A stretch of 64,000 bases of DNA. Source: Jeotgalicoccus halotolerans (lineage in GTDB: Bacteria; Bacillota; Bacilli; Staphylococcales; Salinicoccaceae). Positions 34,232-43,299 of this stretch are shown here, piece after piece (the first letter of the stretch is position 1; every line of letters begins with the position of its first letter). A program made the translations under genes and the position numbers. The stretch is from contig NZ_QUMW01000010.1 in assembly GCF_003387165.1 (NCBI RefSeq), positions 124,001 to 188,000 on the forward strand. The letters run 5' to 3'. The notes under the pieces were generated by a model. That model did no database searches. It saw only the letters and a list, made by a program, of their open reading frames with translations, and was not told where the DNA came from.

Positions 34232-35064
34232 TTATTTTGCTGCTTTCCAAATATATAACTGATAAAAAGACCTGACAGAAATAAAATCACAGATAAGAAC
34301 CAGCTTGTTCCGCTTGCCGGCAGTCCAGGATAAATAGCGAACACTGAACCAAAAAGCAAACCTATAATCGCTGCATAAGTCAGATAAGTATAATTTTTAA
34401 GGAAATGAGAGATTACCTTGCTTGCAAGAAGCACTCCTGTAACTATACCAAGACCAATTGATATCAGAATTGGCAGAACAGTAAAATTAAGCGAGGTAAA
34501 CTCATTTATCGCGTATATTACTATTGGGTATACTCCCATAATAAGCATCACAAGCGATCCGGATATGCCAGGCAGCAGCATCATCGAAGCCGCAAGCGCA
34601 CCTGTAATAAAGTACTTCAGGAGATCACCAGCTGCCATTCCCGCATTGCTTGCCGGCAGTGCATCTGCATTGAACATAGACATTATAAAGAGTATAGCAA
34701 TACCCGCAAAAATTAATATAAAATGTATGATCCGAAATTCTGCTTTTACATTTGAAATTCTTATCATCATCGGTATCACACCAAGCACCATCCCCATGAA
34801 AAACCAGTGGGTCGGTATTGTATGATTCTGCAGGAAATAATTAAGCACCGAGGACATCGTTAAAATTGCGATAGCCATACCGATTACAAGAGGCAGTAAA
34901 AATGCCAGTGCCTGTTTATAATACTTTGAAACAATTCGGCTGATAGCACCGAGAAACTGATCGTATATTCCTAATAGCAACGCCATCGTACCGCTGCTGA
35001 CTCCCGGTACAAGTTCAACTATTCCCATTAAAAAGCCTTTCGGCAAATTTCTCCACTTAAACAT
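34216..35064 (-). CDS. popT: DUF368 membrane protein, probable undecaprenyl-phosphate translocase (PopT type)
   Basis: A 282-residue membrane protein with about eight helices and two inverted-repeat hallmarks, GIVELVPGVSSGTMALLLG near residue 15 and LPGISGSLVMLIMGVYP near 165. DUF368 proteins (PopT in S. aureus and Vibrio) recycle the C55-phosphate lipid carrier back across the membrane for envelope synthesis. That function is from family knowledge. ATG at 35064; no close gene partner supports it further. Confidence 0.85.
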   Translation of the reverse strand: MFKWRNLPKGFLMGIVELVPGVSSGTMALLLGIYDQFLGAISRIVSKYYKQALAFLLPLVIGMAIAILTMSSVLNYFLQNHTIPTHWFFMGMVLGVIPMMIRISNVKAEFRIIHFILIFAGIAILFIMSMFNADALPASNAGMAAGDLLKYFITGALAASMMLLPGISGSLVMLIMGVYPIVIYAINEFTSLNFTVLPILISIGLGIVTGVLLASKVISHFLKNYTYLTYAAIIGLLFGSVFAIYPGLPASGTSWFLSVILFLSGLFISYIFGKQQNKNDTP

Positions 35065-35112
35065 ATATTCAATTCCATTTCATCAAATTTACTTTTTATA
35101 TTTTACCATATT

Positions 35113-35931
35113 TTATAAGCTGTCTATAATCATATATATACCAAGCAACAAGAGAACCATCCGCAAGATGAATACAACAGTATTCGAGTCGAGGCTTCTA
35201 TTCAGCTTAACACCCAATTTCGCTCCAAAATATGCAGCAGGAATCAGTATCACTGCATAAAGAAAATGAATATTTCCCTGTAACAAATGACCTGTCGCAG
35301 AGGATATACTGCCGAATAGGACCAGAAACATACTTGTTCCAACTGCAATAGATGGCGGCATCAAAAATAAAATAATCATCATAGGTGTCATTAATGCTCC
35401 CCCGCCGACTCCGAATAGTCCAGCTGTAAAGCCTGCGAGCAAACTCCCGGTAACTCCTATGTATGGCGGAAAACCGTAATAATGAACTTTTCCTGTTCCG
35501 TCAGTATGAGGTTTGATATATTTTTCATTCTGAAATATTTTAAGCGGTTTTATTTTATCGCGTATAAGCAATATAAAACTGATTAAAATTATAAACAGAC
35601 CGAAATACAATTTCAGGCTGTCGACTGTAAACAAGCTGCTCGTATATGAGCCTATCATCGCTCCGGGAAGAATTCCGAATAAAAAATATTTCCCATTTTT
35701 CCAATCTACCTGTTTACTTTTATTATAGGAAACGACAGATGACAGCCCGATAAACACAAGAACCAGACTTGAAGTCCCGACAGCTATCTGAGGTGTAACC
35801 CCATCCAGTATGTTAAGTTCATTTCCTAAAAATATAAGAACAGGAACGATGACTATGCCGCCCCCGAGTCCGATTAATGATCCCACAATTGCTGCAACCA
35901 TACCAGTTACTGCCAGGAGTATGAATTCCAT
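35113..35931 (-). CDS. TauE/SafE-family anion permease
   Basis: About 272 residues with eight hydrophobic helices and the two family repeats GSLIGLGGGIVIVPVLIF near residue 20 and TAGLFGVGGGALMTPMM near 175. Family members export sulfite or organosulfonates, but substrate is not readable. ATG at 35931 is chosen since AGAGGA lies nine bases upstream; an ATG at 35940 touches that site. Third gene of a co-directional group with the methyltransferase and kinase-like genes. Confidence 0.85.
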   Translation of the reverse strand: MEFILLAVTGMVAAIVGSLIGLGGGIVIVPVLIFLGNELNILDGVTPQIAVGTSSLVLVFIGLSSVVSYNKSKQVDWKNGKYFLFGILPGAMIGSYTSSLFTVDSLKLYFGLFIILISFILLIRDKIKPLKIFQNEKYIKPHTDGTGKVHYYGFPPYIGVTGSLLAGFTAGLFGVGGGALMTPMMIILFLMPPSIAVGTSMFLVLFGSISSATGHLLQGNIHFLYAVILIPAAYFGAKLGVKLNRSLDSNTVVFILRMVLLLLGIYMIIDSL

Positions 35932-35955
35932 AGCAACCATTCCTCTTTGAATTAA

Positions 35956-36543
35956 TTATTTTCGAGCATCCGCAATAAACATGGAAGCATCCTTTTTCAT
36001 GAAGACTTTTTCTCCATGATAAAAGGTTTTAATATCAATATTTTTAAAACCTGCATCAGCTAAAGCAGACTCCATCTCATCATGTGTAAATCCATTATGA
36101 ACTTTTTCATGATAAACTGAGTCATTTTTATCAAAATCAGCAATGAGCAGCTGCCCGGACTCATTTAAAATATCATATAATTTTTTAATCAATTCTCTGT
36201 AGTCAGGCACGTGGAGCATTACGAGCGATACAATAATTACATCAGCTTCTTCGCTGCAGAGCTCTTCAGTATGTTTAGTTTCAGCATTTCCAATTTTGTG
36301 CGCTTCGATTTTTTCATCAACAACTTTTAACATTTCCCCGGAAATATCACTGAAAATCAGCTTTTTAAAGTCATCCTTGAACTGCAGTCCAATCAGTCCC
36401 GTACCGCATCCATAATCCAGTAATATATTATTGGCATCATGTGGGAAATACTTTTTCATTTCCGCTGCGATGGTATTTGCTAAGGCAATTCTTTCTTCCT
36501 TTTCGTATTTCCCTGCCATTCTATCGAACACATTCTCTGACAT
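35956..36543 (-). CDS. Class I SAM-dependent methyltransferase
   Basis: A 195-residue Rossmann methyltransferase with SAM motif I LLDYGCGTGLIGLQ near residue 42, SDISGEML (acidic motif II) and EADVIIVSLVMLHV. Small-molecule methyltransferase of UbiE-like appearance; substrate unknown. Nine bases after the fructosamine-kinase-like gene and 24 before the TauE start, so an operon of three is likely. Confidence 0.87.
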   Translation of the reverse strand: MSENVFDRMAGKYEKEERIALANTIAAEMKKYFPHDANNILLDYGCGTGLIGLQFKDDFKKLIFSDISGEMLKVVDEKIEAHKIGNAETKHTEELCSEEADVIIVSLVMLHVPDYRELIKKLYDILNESGQLLIADFDKNDSVYHEKVHNGFTHDEMESALADAGFKNIDIKTFYHGEKVFMKKDASMFIADARK

Positions 36544-36551
36544 ATAATCTC

Positions 36552-37412
36552 CTACCTTTTACTTAATATCTGTTTCATTGTACTATTTACGCTGCCGAGA
36601 TACACGTCTCCAAACTTCACTAGGTGAACAAGAAGCAGATACAGTTTATAAAACTCTATACGCAGTGCCGCGCCTGCATCAAGTGGATATACATCATTAT
36701 ATGCTTCGTAAAACTCCTGACCAAAGCCTCCAAAGACAGTCGTAGCTCCAAGATCAAATTCCCGGTCACCGTATAATGGCGAAGGGTCAAATAAGGCGGG
36801 ACTACAATCTTCTAAAAACATATAATTTCCGGACCATAAATCTCCGTGGAGAAGCGACGGCTCGCTTGTATGATTGTTTAGTTCTTCTCTGATTATGTCC
36901 AGTACGGTATTAAAGGTTTTATTATCCTGTTCGCTCCATAAGTTCCTTTTTAAAATCTCTTCATGCAGCTGTGAAAGTCGCTGGTTCACAAACAATTCAC
37001 TCCACGACTTAAACCAGCCGTTTTCAAACTTTATATCGCTGCCTTCATATGGCAAATGATAGCCGAACTTCCCCTCTTCCTGATGAGTCAGATGAAGTTT
37101 TGCTACCATCTCTCCCAAATCCTTTTGACTGCCTGATACTCCCTCTTCCAAATAGCTGAGCAGCAGATACGCATCGCCTGAAATTTGGCCGGACTCTTCA
37201 ACCCTCGGTGCTGTAATACCTGCTTTTTCAAAGTCCTGCAGCCCCGCCATTTCGGCAGCATAAAAATCTTCATCGCGTCCCCGCTGCACCAGGAGAAAAC
37301 ACTTTTTATCATCCGCTTCTATTTTGTACGCTTCATTTACATCTCCGCCGCTGACCGATGTTATACTTTTAATATTTTTTATCGGCAGCTCTGCCGTCCA
37401 TTGTTCATCCAT
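36552..37412 (-). CDS. Fructosamine kinase-like protein
   Basis: A 286-residue aminoglycoside-phosphotransferase fold protein of the fructosamine-3-kinase group. The Brenner-type catalytic loop LLHGDLWSGNYMF near residue 190 and the metal-site LFDPSPLYGDREFDLG near 205 are intact. Family members phosphorylate sugar adducts on amines, allowing deglycation of proteins. ATG at 37412 with GGAAG eight bases upstream; a TTG immediately before is the alternative. Confidence 0.87.
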   Translation of the reverse strand: MDEQWTAELPIKNIKSITSVSGGDVNEAYKIEADDKKCFLLVQRGRDEDFYAAEMAGLQDFEKAGITAPRVEESGQISGDAYLLLSYLEEGVSGSQKDLGEMVAKLHLTHQEEGKFGYHLPYEGSDIKFENGWFKSWSELFVNQRLSQLHEEILKRNLWSEQDNKTFNTVLDIIREELNNHTSEPSLLHGDLWSGNYMFLEDCSPALFDPSPLYGDREFDLGATTVFGGFGQEFYEAYNDVYPLDAGAALRIEFYKLYLLLVHLVKFGDVYLGSVNSTMKQILSKR

Positions 37413-37578
37413 CAAACAACTTCCTTTCTTTAAACTTTCTACTTTTTTATATTTCCTTTAAAATATATGTAAAACGTCCTCACTTGCTCTTCGGGACAAA
37501 AGACTGATCTAACAATACTTATATCGCTCAGCATTATTTTATAACACTATGCGTTATACGTAAGAAAGGAGACTTTTC

Positions 37579-38061
37579 ATGAAGAGATTTGCACTTACTT
37601 CTTTGCTTATAATTGCCGCTGTCTGCGGATTGATCTATGCAGATACAAGAACTGAGAACGGTTTAATAGAAGAGTTGGGCATATTATTGACACCTGATCC
37701 TATGAAAAATAATACATATGACCAGGGAGAATGTACGTATTACGTGTTTAACAAAGTGAAAGATGACGGCATGATGATAGAACGTTCATGGGGCGATGCA
37801 GAACACTGGGCAGACCGCGCTGAAAGAGAGCATTACACTGTAAATGAAACACCAGCAAAAGGTGCCTTAATGCAGACTGAAAGAGGAGAGATCGGACATG
37901 TTGCCTATATAGAATCTGTCAATAATGACGGTTCATTCGAAATTTCAGAAATGAACCTCCGTAAACCGTATGAGATAACTGAACGCACTATTCTTGCAGA
38001 AGAGATTGCTGATTATAACTATATCCATCCTAAAGTAAATAAGCATCCGAATCCGGAGTAA
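37579..38061 (+). CDS. Secreted CHAP-domain amidase-like protein
   Basis: A 160-residue protein with an N-terminal hydrophobic segment (about 4-22; signal peptide or anchor) and a CHAP domain: nucleophile Cys about 52 in QGECTYYVFN, His about 107 in EIGHVAYIE, and the acidic residue in ISEMN. CHAP enzymes cut peptidoglycan amide bonds. No cell-wall-binding domain is present, so it is a minimal single-domain form. AAAGGAG lies before the ATG. Confidence 0.85.
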   Translation: MKRFALTSLLIIAAVCGLIYADTRTENGLIEELGILLTPDPMKNNTYDQGECTYYVFNKVKDDGMMIERSWGDAEHWADRAEREHYTVNETPAKGALMQTERGEIGHVAYIESVNNDGSFEISEMNLRKPYEITERTILAEEIADYNYIHPKVNKHPNPE

Positions 38062-38073
38062 TAATGCCATAGC

Positions 38074-38445
38074 TTATTTGTATAAAATTGTAGAGTTCTG
38101 AAGATATTTCACTTTGTATTTATTTGCCATCTTTCTAATAAACGAAAACAAGTCGTCAGGCTTATTTGGATTGTGTATATACTCTTCTTTCAAACGCATA
38201 TATTCGCGCTTCTCTTTCTCGCTGCACACCTTTTTAAAATATCCCCACATATGCTGAAACGTATTGATGACCGCTCCGGGGTGAGGTGTTTTTTCTAGTG
38301 CCTGGCCGATTAAAGTTTCTAACCGTTCCATTTCTATATCCTGCTTTAATTCTTTTCTGATTAAATTGTAATGTCCTTGCGAATGCATCATCACTCTGTA
38401 TTTTTCTTTTGCCCACAAATTCTCCATCAGTGCACGCCGCTTCAT
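38074..38445 (-). CDS. DUF1722 (YbgA-like) protein
   Basis: A 123-residue protein matching DUF1722: YRVMMHSQGHYNLIRKEL near residue 16, then INTFQHMWGYFKKVCSEKEKREY. The domain is often fused to or near DNA photolyase or DUF523 genes; here it is stand-alone. AAGGAG seven bases before the ATG. Biochemical function unknown. Confidence 0.8.
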   Translation of the reverse strand: MKRRALMENLWAKEKYRVMMHSQGHYNLIRKELKQDIEMERLETLIGQALEKTPHPGAVINTFQHMWGYFKKVCSEKEKREYMRLKEEYIHNPNKPDDLFSFIRKMANKYKVKYLQNSTILYK

Positions 38446-38515
38446 AAAATTACTCCTTTTTTGCTGATAGTTAATATTATCTTTTACCCCTTTTCAAATC
38501 GTTATACAGATTATA

Positions 38516-38566
38516 TTGACAATCTTATAATATTAGCATAAACTTTCAGAGTGATAACGATTCTCA
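38516..38566 (+). promoter_or_regulatory. Promoter and Fur box of the siderophore import operon
   Basis: TTGACA (38516-38521), 17 bases, TAAACT (38539-38544), then TGATAACGATTCTCA (38552-38566), a 7-1-7 Fur box close to TGATAATnATTATCA. Its place just after the -10 fits iron-dependent repression. Confidence 0.8.
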
Positions 38567-38603
38567 ATTAAAATGGGAATCTCCTATATGAGAGGTGACT
38601 GTG

Positions 38604-39407
38604 TTGAACGCACTTGAAATAAATAATATAGCGGTTGGCTATCACAACCGTTCAGTAATAGATAACTTAAGCGTTACTATTCCAAAAAATAAAATAACAA
38701 CTATTATAGGTCCGAACGGCTGCGGAAAGTCTACATTGATAAAAACAGTGTCCCGTATATTAAAAGCTGAAGAAGGCACTATTTTGCTTGATGGCAAAGC
38801 AATTAATACTCTCGACACGAGAGAAATCGCCAAGCAGATGGCTATTTTGCCGCAGACTGCCGAATCGCCAGACGGTTTGACCGTTTTCGAACTGGTCTCC
38901 TACGGCCGCTTTCCATACAGAAAAGCTCTCGGGTCTCTCAGCAAAGAAGATTATAAGTATATTAACTGGGCGATCGAAGTCACGGGCCTTAAAGATTTCG
39001 CCGATCGTCAAATCAGCGATATGTCAGGCGGCCAGCGTCAGCGTGTCTGGATTGCGATGTCCCTGGCACAGGGTACAGAAACACTTGTACTCGATGAACC
39101 GACGACATATCTCGATCTCGCTCACCAGCTCGATATTCTCTTGCTGCTGCAAAAACTAAATATCGAAGAACATCGGACAATTATTATGGTGCTTCACGAT
39201 TTAAATCTCGCTTCACGATTTTCTGACTATATGATTGCAATGAAGGACGGCAAACTGATTACAAAAGGTATTCCTGCTGAAGTGATGACTCACGATAATT
39301 TAAGAACATTGTTTAATATCGAAGCCGATATTCAGCAGTGCCCTTACAGCAATCATCCGATTTTCACCTCTTATCATTTAAGCAGCCGGGAAAAAAATTA
39401 TGAGTAA
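38604..39407 (+). CDS. Fe(III)-siderophore ABC transporter ATP-binding protein
   Basis: FecE/FhuC-class ATPase, about 267 residues: Walker A GPNGCGKSTLIK, signature SDMSGGQRQRVWIAM, Walker B LVLDEPTTYLDLAHQ, and the switch His in VLHDLN. TTG at 38604 sits six bases after AGAGGTGA and is preferred; GTG codons at 38595 and 38601 are in or too near that site. First gene of an operon that overlaps the next by 8 bases. Iron-repressed by the upstream Fur box. Confidence 0.9.
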   Translation: MNALEINNIAVGYHNRSVIDNLSVTIPKNKITTIIGPNGCGKSTLIKTVSRILKAEEGTILLDGKAINTLDTREIAKQMAILPQTAESPDGLTVFELVSYGRFPYRKALGSLSKEDYKYINWAIEVTGLKDFADRQISDMSGGQRQRVWIAMSLAQGTETLVLDEPTTYLDLAHQLDILLLLQKLNIEEHRTIIMVLHDLNLASRFSDYMIAMKDGKLITKGIPAEVMTHDNLRTLFNIEADIQQCPYSNHPIFTSYHLSSREKNYE

Positions 39408-40455
39408 GTTCAATTCGGATTTAACAGATAAAGAACAAGTAAAAGCAGTTAAAAATACTGCAAAACCTGTACGCGGAACGATAATCATCTCCGGCGGGCT
39501 GGTTTTTCTGCTCTGTGCATTTGCAGTGTCTATTTCGCTTGGAGCAGCCGACATAAACTTATCGACAATATGGAGCGCTCTTTTCAGCTTTGATGAATCC
39601 GTCACACAGCATCAGATAATATGGGAACTCAGATTTCCGAGAATTATCGGTGCGGCGATTGTCGGAGCTGCTTTCAGTGTAGCGGGAGCATTAATGCAGG
39701 GGATGACTCGGAATCCGCTCGCAGATTCCGGTCTGCTCGGACTGAATGCCGGCGCAGTCATGATGCTCGCAATCAGTCTCAGTTTTTTCCCTGGCCTGCC
39801 TTATGTCTATGTTGTACTTCTCTCATTTTTCGGAGCGGCGCTTGGTGCGGGTATCGTTTACGGTGTCGGTTCCATGAGCAGAAACGGTTTAACACCCCTG
39901 CGTCTGGTGCTGGCAGGAGCTGCTGTTACAGCCTTGCTGACAGCACTGAGTGAAGGTATTGCTCTTTACTTTAATGTCGGACAGGATATGGCATTCTGGT
40001 ATGCCGGAGGTGTTTCAGGAACGCGCTGGAGTCACCTTTCTGTTATAACGCCTATCGTTATTATTATGTTATTTGCAGCGATGCGCATTTCAAAATCTAT
40101 TACTATACTAAGTCTCGGGGAAGAGGTTGCAGTCAGTCTCGGAGAACGGACAGTCAGAACTAAATTTATCAGTGCGGGCATTATAGTTGTACTCGCAGGA
40201 CTGGCAGTTTCAGTCGTCGGCGCTGTCAGTTTCGTCGGTTTAATCGTACCGCATCTGACCCGTAAACTTGTTGGTTATGACTACCGCTGGATAATACCGG
40301 TCAGTGCAGTTGTCGGTGCCATTCTTGTCGTTCTTGCAGATTTACTCGCACGGACTTTGAATGCTCCCTTTGAAATACCAATCGGCGCTCTTATTTCATT
40401 AATCGGTGTACCTTTCTTCTTATACCTTGCACGTAAAGGAGGTAAAGCGATATGA
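39400..40455 (+). CDS. Siderophore ABC transporter permease 1 (FecCD family)
   Basis: A 351-residue BtuC/FecCD permease with about nine to ten helices. The ATPase-coupling region LGERTVRTKFISAG and GAVSFVGLIVPHLTRKLVG and the start of the core (LRFPRIIGAAIVGAAFSVAGALMQG) are typical. About 45 extra hydrophilic residues precede helix 1. Stop and next start overlap by 4 bases. Confidence 0.92.
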   Translation: MSKFNSDLTDKEQVKAVKNTAKPVRGTIIISGGLVFLLCAFAVSISLGAADINLSTIWSALFSFDESVTQHQIIWELRFPRIIGAAIVGAAFSVAGALMQGMTRNPLADSGLLGLNAGAVMMLAISLSFFPGLPYVYVVLLSFFGAALGAGIVYGVGSMSRNGLTPLRLVLAGAAVTALLTALSEGIALYFNVGQDMAFWYAGGVSGTRWSHLSVITPIVIIMLFAAMRISKSITILSLGEEVAVSLGERTVRTKFISAGIIVVLAGLAVSVVGAVSFVGLIVPHLTRKLVGYDYRWIIPVSAVVGAILVVLADLLARTLNAPFEIPIGALISLIGVPFFLYLARKGGKAI

Positions 40456-41483
40456 ACCACTACAAGCCCGAAGGACTTATTAAAAAACAGCGGCGTGCTG
40501 GAATCATCGCATGTATATTTATTATCCTGTTAATCATTTTATTTCTTATCAGTTTAAATACAGGTGTTATACGCATCGATCCCGTCACTGTAATGAAAAC
40601 AATTATCGGCAGCGGTACTCCGCGTGATGAGCTTTTACTGTTTGAATTCCGCCTGCCAAGAATTACTATCGCCATGCTTATTGGCATGGGTCTTGCAGTA
40701 TCTGGCGCCGTACTCCAGGGAATCGTTAAAAATCCGCTGGCCGACCCGGGAATTATCGGGATTAACGCCGGTGCTGGTCTTGCAGTAATGCTTTTTGTTT
40801 CGTATTTTTCAACAGAGCTTGGCAACTCTGTTTTCATTATGCCGGTGCTGGCGTTTGCCGGTGCTGGGGCCGCTGCTGTTATTATCTATGTTTTCTCTTA
40901 CAAGAAAGATGAAGGCGTATCTCCTATACGTTTAATACTCGTCGGAGTTGCTGTAGCTGCGGGAATTAGTGCTCTTATGATTGTACTGACACTGAAACTT
41001 GATCCGAGAACATACGACTTTGTTGCTACATGGCTTGCCGGCAGCATCTGGGGGTCAAATTGGAATTTCGTGCTGGCACTCTTGCCATGGCTTCTTATTC
41101 TTATTCCGTTCGTTTATATAAAATCCCGGGTGTTAGACGTGTTAAATCTCGGAGACCATACTGCTGTCAGTTTAGGCATGAACCTTGAGAAGGAACGCAG
41201 AATTCTGCTTGCTGCAGCGGTAGGACTTGCTGCAGCAAGTGTCTCAGTCAGCGGCGGCATCGGCTTCGTCGGTTTAATCGCCCCGCATATGACTAGAAGA
41301 CTGGTCGGCAATAAGCATAAGTATGTCATTCCAATCTGCGCGCTTGTCGGAGCTGTGCTCGTATTAACAGCGGATACAATCGGCCGCGTTATACTTCAGC
41401 CCGCTGAAATACCGACCGGTGTGGTCGTTGCTATTATCGGTGCGCCATATTTTCTGTATCTTTTAGCAAAATTAAATGATTAA
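40452..41483 (+). CDS. Siderophore ABC transporter permease 2 (FecCD family)
   Basis: A 343-residue paralog of the preceding permease, with FRLPRITIAMLIGMGLAVSGAVLQG and GIGFVGLIAPHMTRRLVGNKHK. The two permeases would form a heterodimer driven by a dimer of the ATPase. Overlaps the upstream gene by 4 bases and is followed by a hairpin. Confidence 0.92.
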   Translation: MNHYKPEGLIKKQRRAGIIACIFIILLIILFLISLNTGVIRIDPVTVMKTIIGSGTPRDELLLFEFRLPRITIAMLIGMGLAVSGAVLQGIVKNPLADPGIIGINAGAGLAVMLFVSYFSTELGNSVFIMPVLAFAGAGAAAVIIYVFSYKKDEGVSPIRLILVGVAVAAGISALMIVLTLKLDPRTYDFVATWLAGSIWGSNWNFVLALLPWLLILIPFVYIKSRVLDVLNLGDHTAVSLGMNLEKERRILLAAAVGLAAASVSVSGGIGFVGLIAPHMTRRLVGNKHKYVIPICALVGAVLVLTADTIGRVILQPAEIPTGVVVAIIGAPYFLYLLAKLND

Positions 41484-41496
41484 CCATCAGCATTCC

Positions 41497-41522
41497 TAAT
41501 CCGGCTGTAAACAGCCGGATTA
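41497..41522 (+). terminator. Hairpin between permease and binding-protein genes
   Basis: TAATCCGGCTG pairs perfectly with CAGCCGGATTA around TAAA. The tail is AT-rich without a clean T-run, so it may be a partial terminator before the separately promoted binding-protein gene. Confidence 0.65.
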
Positions 41523-41537
41523 TATAATAAACAGTCA

Positions 41538-41554
41538 TTGAGAATCTATCTCAA
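41538..41554. promoter_or_regulatory. Fur box upstream of the siderophore-binding lipoprotein gene
   Basis: TTGAGAATCTATCTCAA contains TGAGAAT-C-TATCTCA in the 7-1-7 arrangement. It lies 24 bases before the start codon, giving this gene its own iron control. Confidence 0.75.
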
Positions 41555-41577
41555 TTAACTGAAAAAGGAGAAGAATT

Positions 41578-42483
41578 ATGAAGAAATATTTTAGTTTTAT
41601 CGTGTTGCTGTTAATGTCTTTTGCTCTTGGTGCATGCAGTTCAGAAGAAGCTTCAGATGATACCTCTTCCGCTGGAGGAACTGTTACATATGAGTCTGAG
41701 TCCGGTCCTGTAGAAGTTCCTGAAAATCCGGAACGCATTGTTGCTTTATCATATGCTCCAAACTTACATGCTCTCGATATTGAAATGGCCGGTGTCGACC
41801 AGTGGTCGAAAGCAAATCCGTTATTTGAAGAAGATCTGGCAGATGCTGCACAGGTCACAGAAGCTGAACCTGAAAGTATCTTAGCTGAAGATCCCGATTT
41901 AATTATTGCAGGTGCTAATATGGAAAATCTGGACGAGCTTGAGAAAATCGCGCCCACTGTCACTTATACATGGGGTAAATTAAATTACCTGGAACAGCAG
42001 ATTGAGATTGGGAAACTTGTCGGCAAAGAAGATGAGGCACGTGAATGGGCTCAGGACTTTGAAACACGTGCCAAAGCAATTGGCGACCAGATTAAAGAAA
42101 AACACGGAGAAGATATGACTGTTACTGTAATTGAAACAGACGGCAAAGGGTTTTATCTGTTTGGAGAAGCTTGGGGCAGAGGCACGGAGATTTTATATCA
42201 GGCCATGGATTTAAAGATGCCTGAAAACGTAAATGAAGCTGTATCTGCAGATGGATATTATGAAATATCTCAAGAAGTACTGGCTGAGTATGCAGGTGAT
42301 TACATCGTCTTAAGCCGCGGCGAGGAAACAGATATGTCGTTTACTGAAAGTGAAGTATGGCAGTCAATTCCTGCTGTACAAAAAGGAAATGTCATTGAAA
42401 TCAATACTGCTGCAACTAGCTACAGTGATCCAACAACCTTGGAATATCTTCTTGAAATCTATGAAGAAGGTTTAATGGAGTAA
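41578..42483 (+). CDS. Fe(III)-siderophore-binding lipoprotein
   Basis: A 301-residue class III solute-binding protein with lipobox LGAC (Cys about 20), then VPENPERIVALSYAPNLHALDI and DPDLIIAG. Binds ferric siderophore outside the membrane and delivers it to the FecCD permeases upstream. AAGGAG precedes the ATG. Closest in appearance to FatB/YxeB-type catecholate or hydroxamate binders; the siderophore is not predictable. Confidence 0.9.
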   Translation: MKKYFSFIVLLLMSFALGACSSEEASDDTSSAGGTVTYESESGPVEVPENPERIVALSYAPNLHALDIEMAGVDQWSKANPLFEEDLADAAQVTEAEPESILAEDPDLIIAGANMENLDELEKIAPTVTYTWGKLNYLEQQIEIGKLVGKEDEAREWAQDFETRAKAIGDQIKEKHGEDMTVTVIETDGKGFYLFGEAWGRGTEILYQAMDLKMPENVNEAVSADGYYEISQEVLAEYAGDYIVLSRGEETDMSFTESEVWQSIPAVQKGNVIEINTAATSYSDPTTLEYLLEIYEEGLME

Positions 42484-42493
42484 AAAAACAATT

Positions 42494-42524
42494 CGGTCCG
42501 AACCCGCTTATAGGTTTCGGACCG
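42494..42524 (+). terminator. Rho-independent terminator
   Basis: CGGTCCGAA.CC / GG.TTCGGACCG with one mismatch, seven-base loop and TATTTT tail, after the binding-protein gene; also faces the convergent YjdM gene. Confidence 0.85.
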
Positions 42525-42542
42525 TATTTTCTAGTTTTAAAC

Positions 42543-42893
42543 TTAATCTATTTTCTTCACAAATTCAGATTTCAGATTCATCTGACCGATACCCGGTATT
42601 TTACAATCAATGTCATGACCATCTTCCGGATCAACAAGTCTGATACCTTTAACTTTCGTTCCCTGCTTGATTACATTGGACGAACCTTTAATTTTTAAAT
42701 TCTTAATTACCGTCACGGTATCTCCGTCATTCAAGACGTTGCCATTGGCATCTTTTACGAGTGCCACCAGCGCTTCTTCTTCCGCTGACTCAGGCGTCCA
42801 CTCATGCGCGCACATTGGACAAATTAAGAGCGGCCCATCCTCGTATGTATATTCCGAATCGCAGCTCGGACAATTTGGTAATGATGTTGTCAT
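42543..42893 (-). CDS. yjdM: YjdM/PhnA-family zinc-ribbon protein
   Basis: A 116-residue protein: four-Cys zinc ribbon at about residues 8-28 (CPSC ... CPMC), then the PhnA C-terminal domain ([23 protein letters not shown]). Despite the old phosphonate name, function in Firmicutes is unclear. Followed by the terminator of the convergent operon; no partner genes. Confidence 0.88.
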   Translation of the reverse strand: MTTSLPNCPSCDSEYTYEDGPLLICPMCAHEWTPESAEEEALVALVKDANGNVLNDGDTVTVIKNLKIKGSSNVIKQGTKVKGIRLVDPEDGHDIDCKIPGIGQMNLKSEFVKKID

Positions 42894-42986
42894 TATAATC
42901 CCTCATATCACTGTATTAATTTAAAGATACCACATTTTTATATAAATAAAAGCCGGGGTTCAAATGAACTCCGACTTTCTTAATAA

Positions 42987-43208
42987 TCATGCTTCTTTTA
43001 CCTTCAGTACCTCATAGCCCAAATTCTCAATAACATTTTTCAGTTCTGCTGATGTTACTTTCTCCGGATCATATTCCGCTTTCGCTTTGCTCGCATTAAA
43101 CAACAGTTTAGCGGATTCAACACCATCTGTTTTCGTCAGTGCACCTTCTATTTTCTTAATACATGTCGGACAGCTCAATGTTTCAAGTTGCATCGTTACT
43201 TTATTCAT
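42987..43208 (-). CDS. HMA-domain metal-binding protein (CopZ-like)
   Basis: A 73-residue single ferredoxin-like HMA domain with the metal loop LSCPTCIKKIEGAL (CxxC) and GYEVLKVKEA at the end. ATG at 43208 with GGAGG eight bases ahead; an earlier in-frame start adds a basic stretch with no ribosome site. The neighbouring P-type ATPase lacks its own N-terminal metal-binding domain, so this protein may serve it in trans. Its promoter carries the same palindrome as the ATPase promoter. Confidence 0.87.
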   Translation of the reverse strand: MNKVTMQLETLSCPTCIKKIEGALTKTDGVESAKLLFNASKAKAEYDPEKVTSAELKNVIENLGYEVLKVKEA

Positions 43209-43254
43209 AATATATTCCTCCCGTTTTTTTGTTTTCCTTTTATCTTCTACCTTC

Positions 43255-43296
43255 ATTATATTAGTAACCTGCCTATTTAAAATTGACCTGCATCAA
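43255..43296 (-). promoter_or_regulatory. Promoter of the HMA gene with a Crp/Fnr-type site at -41.5
   Basis: TTGACCTGCATCAA (43283-43296), arms TTGA/TCAA, is centred 29.5 bases ahead of a perfect minus-strand TATAAT (43260-43255). That places it at about -41.5, the classical class II activator position. There is no consensus -35. Confidence 0.6.
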
Positions 43297-43299
43297 TTT

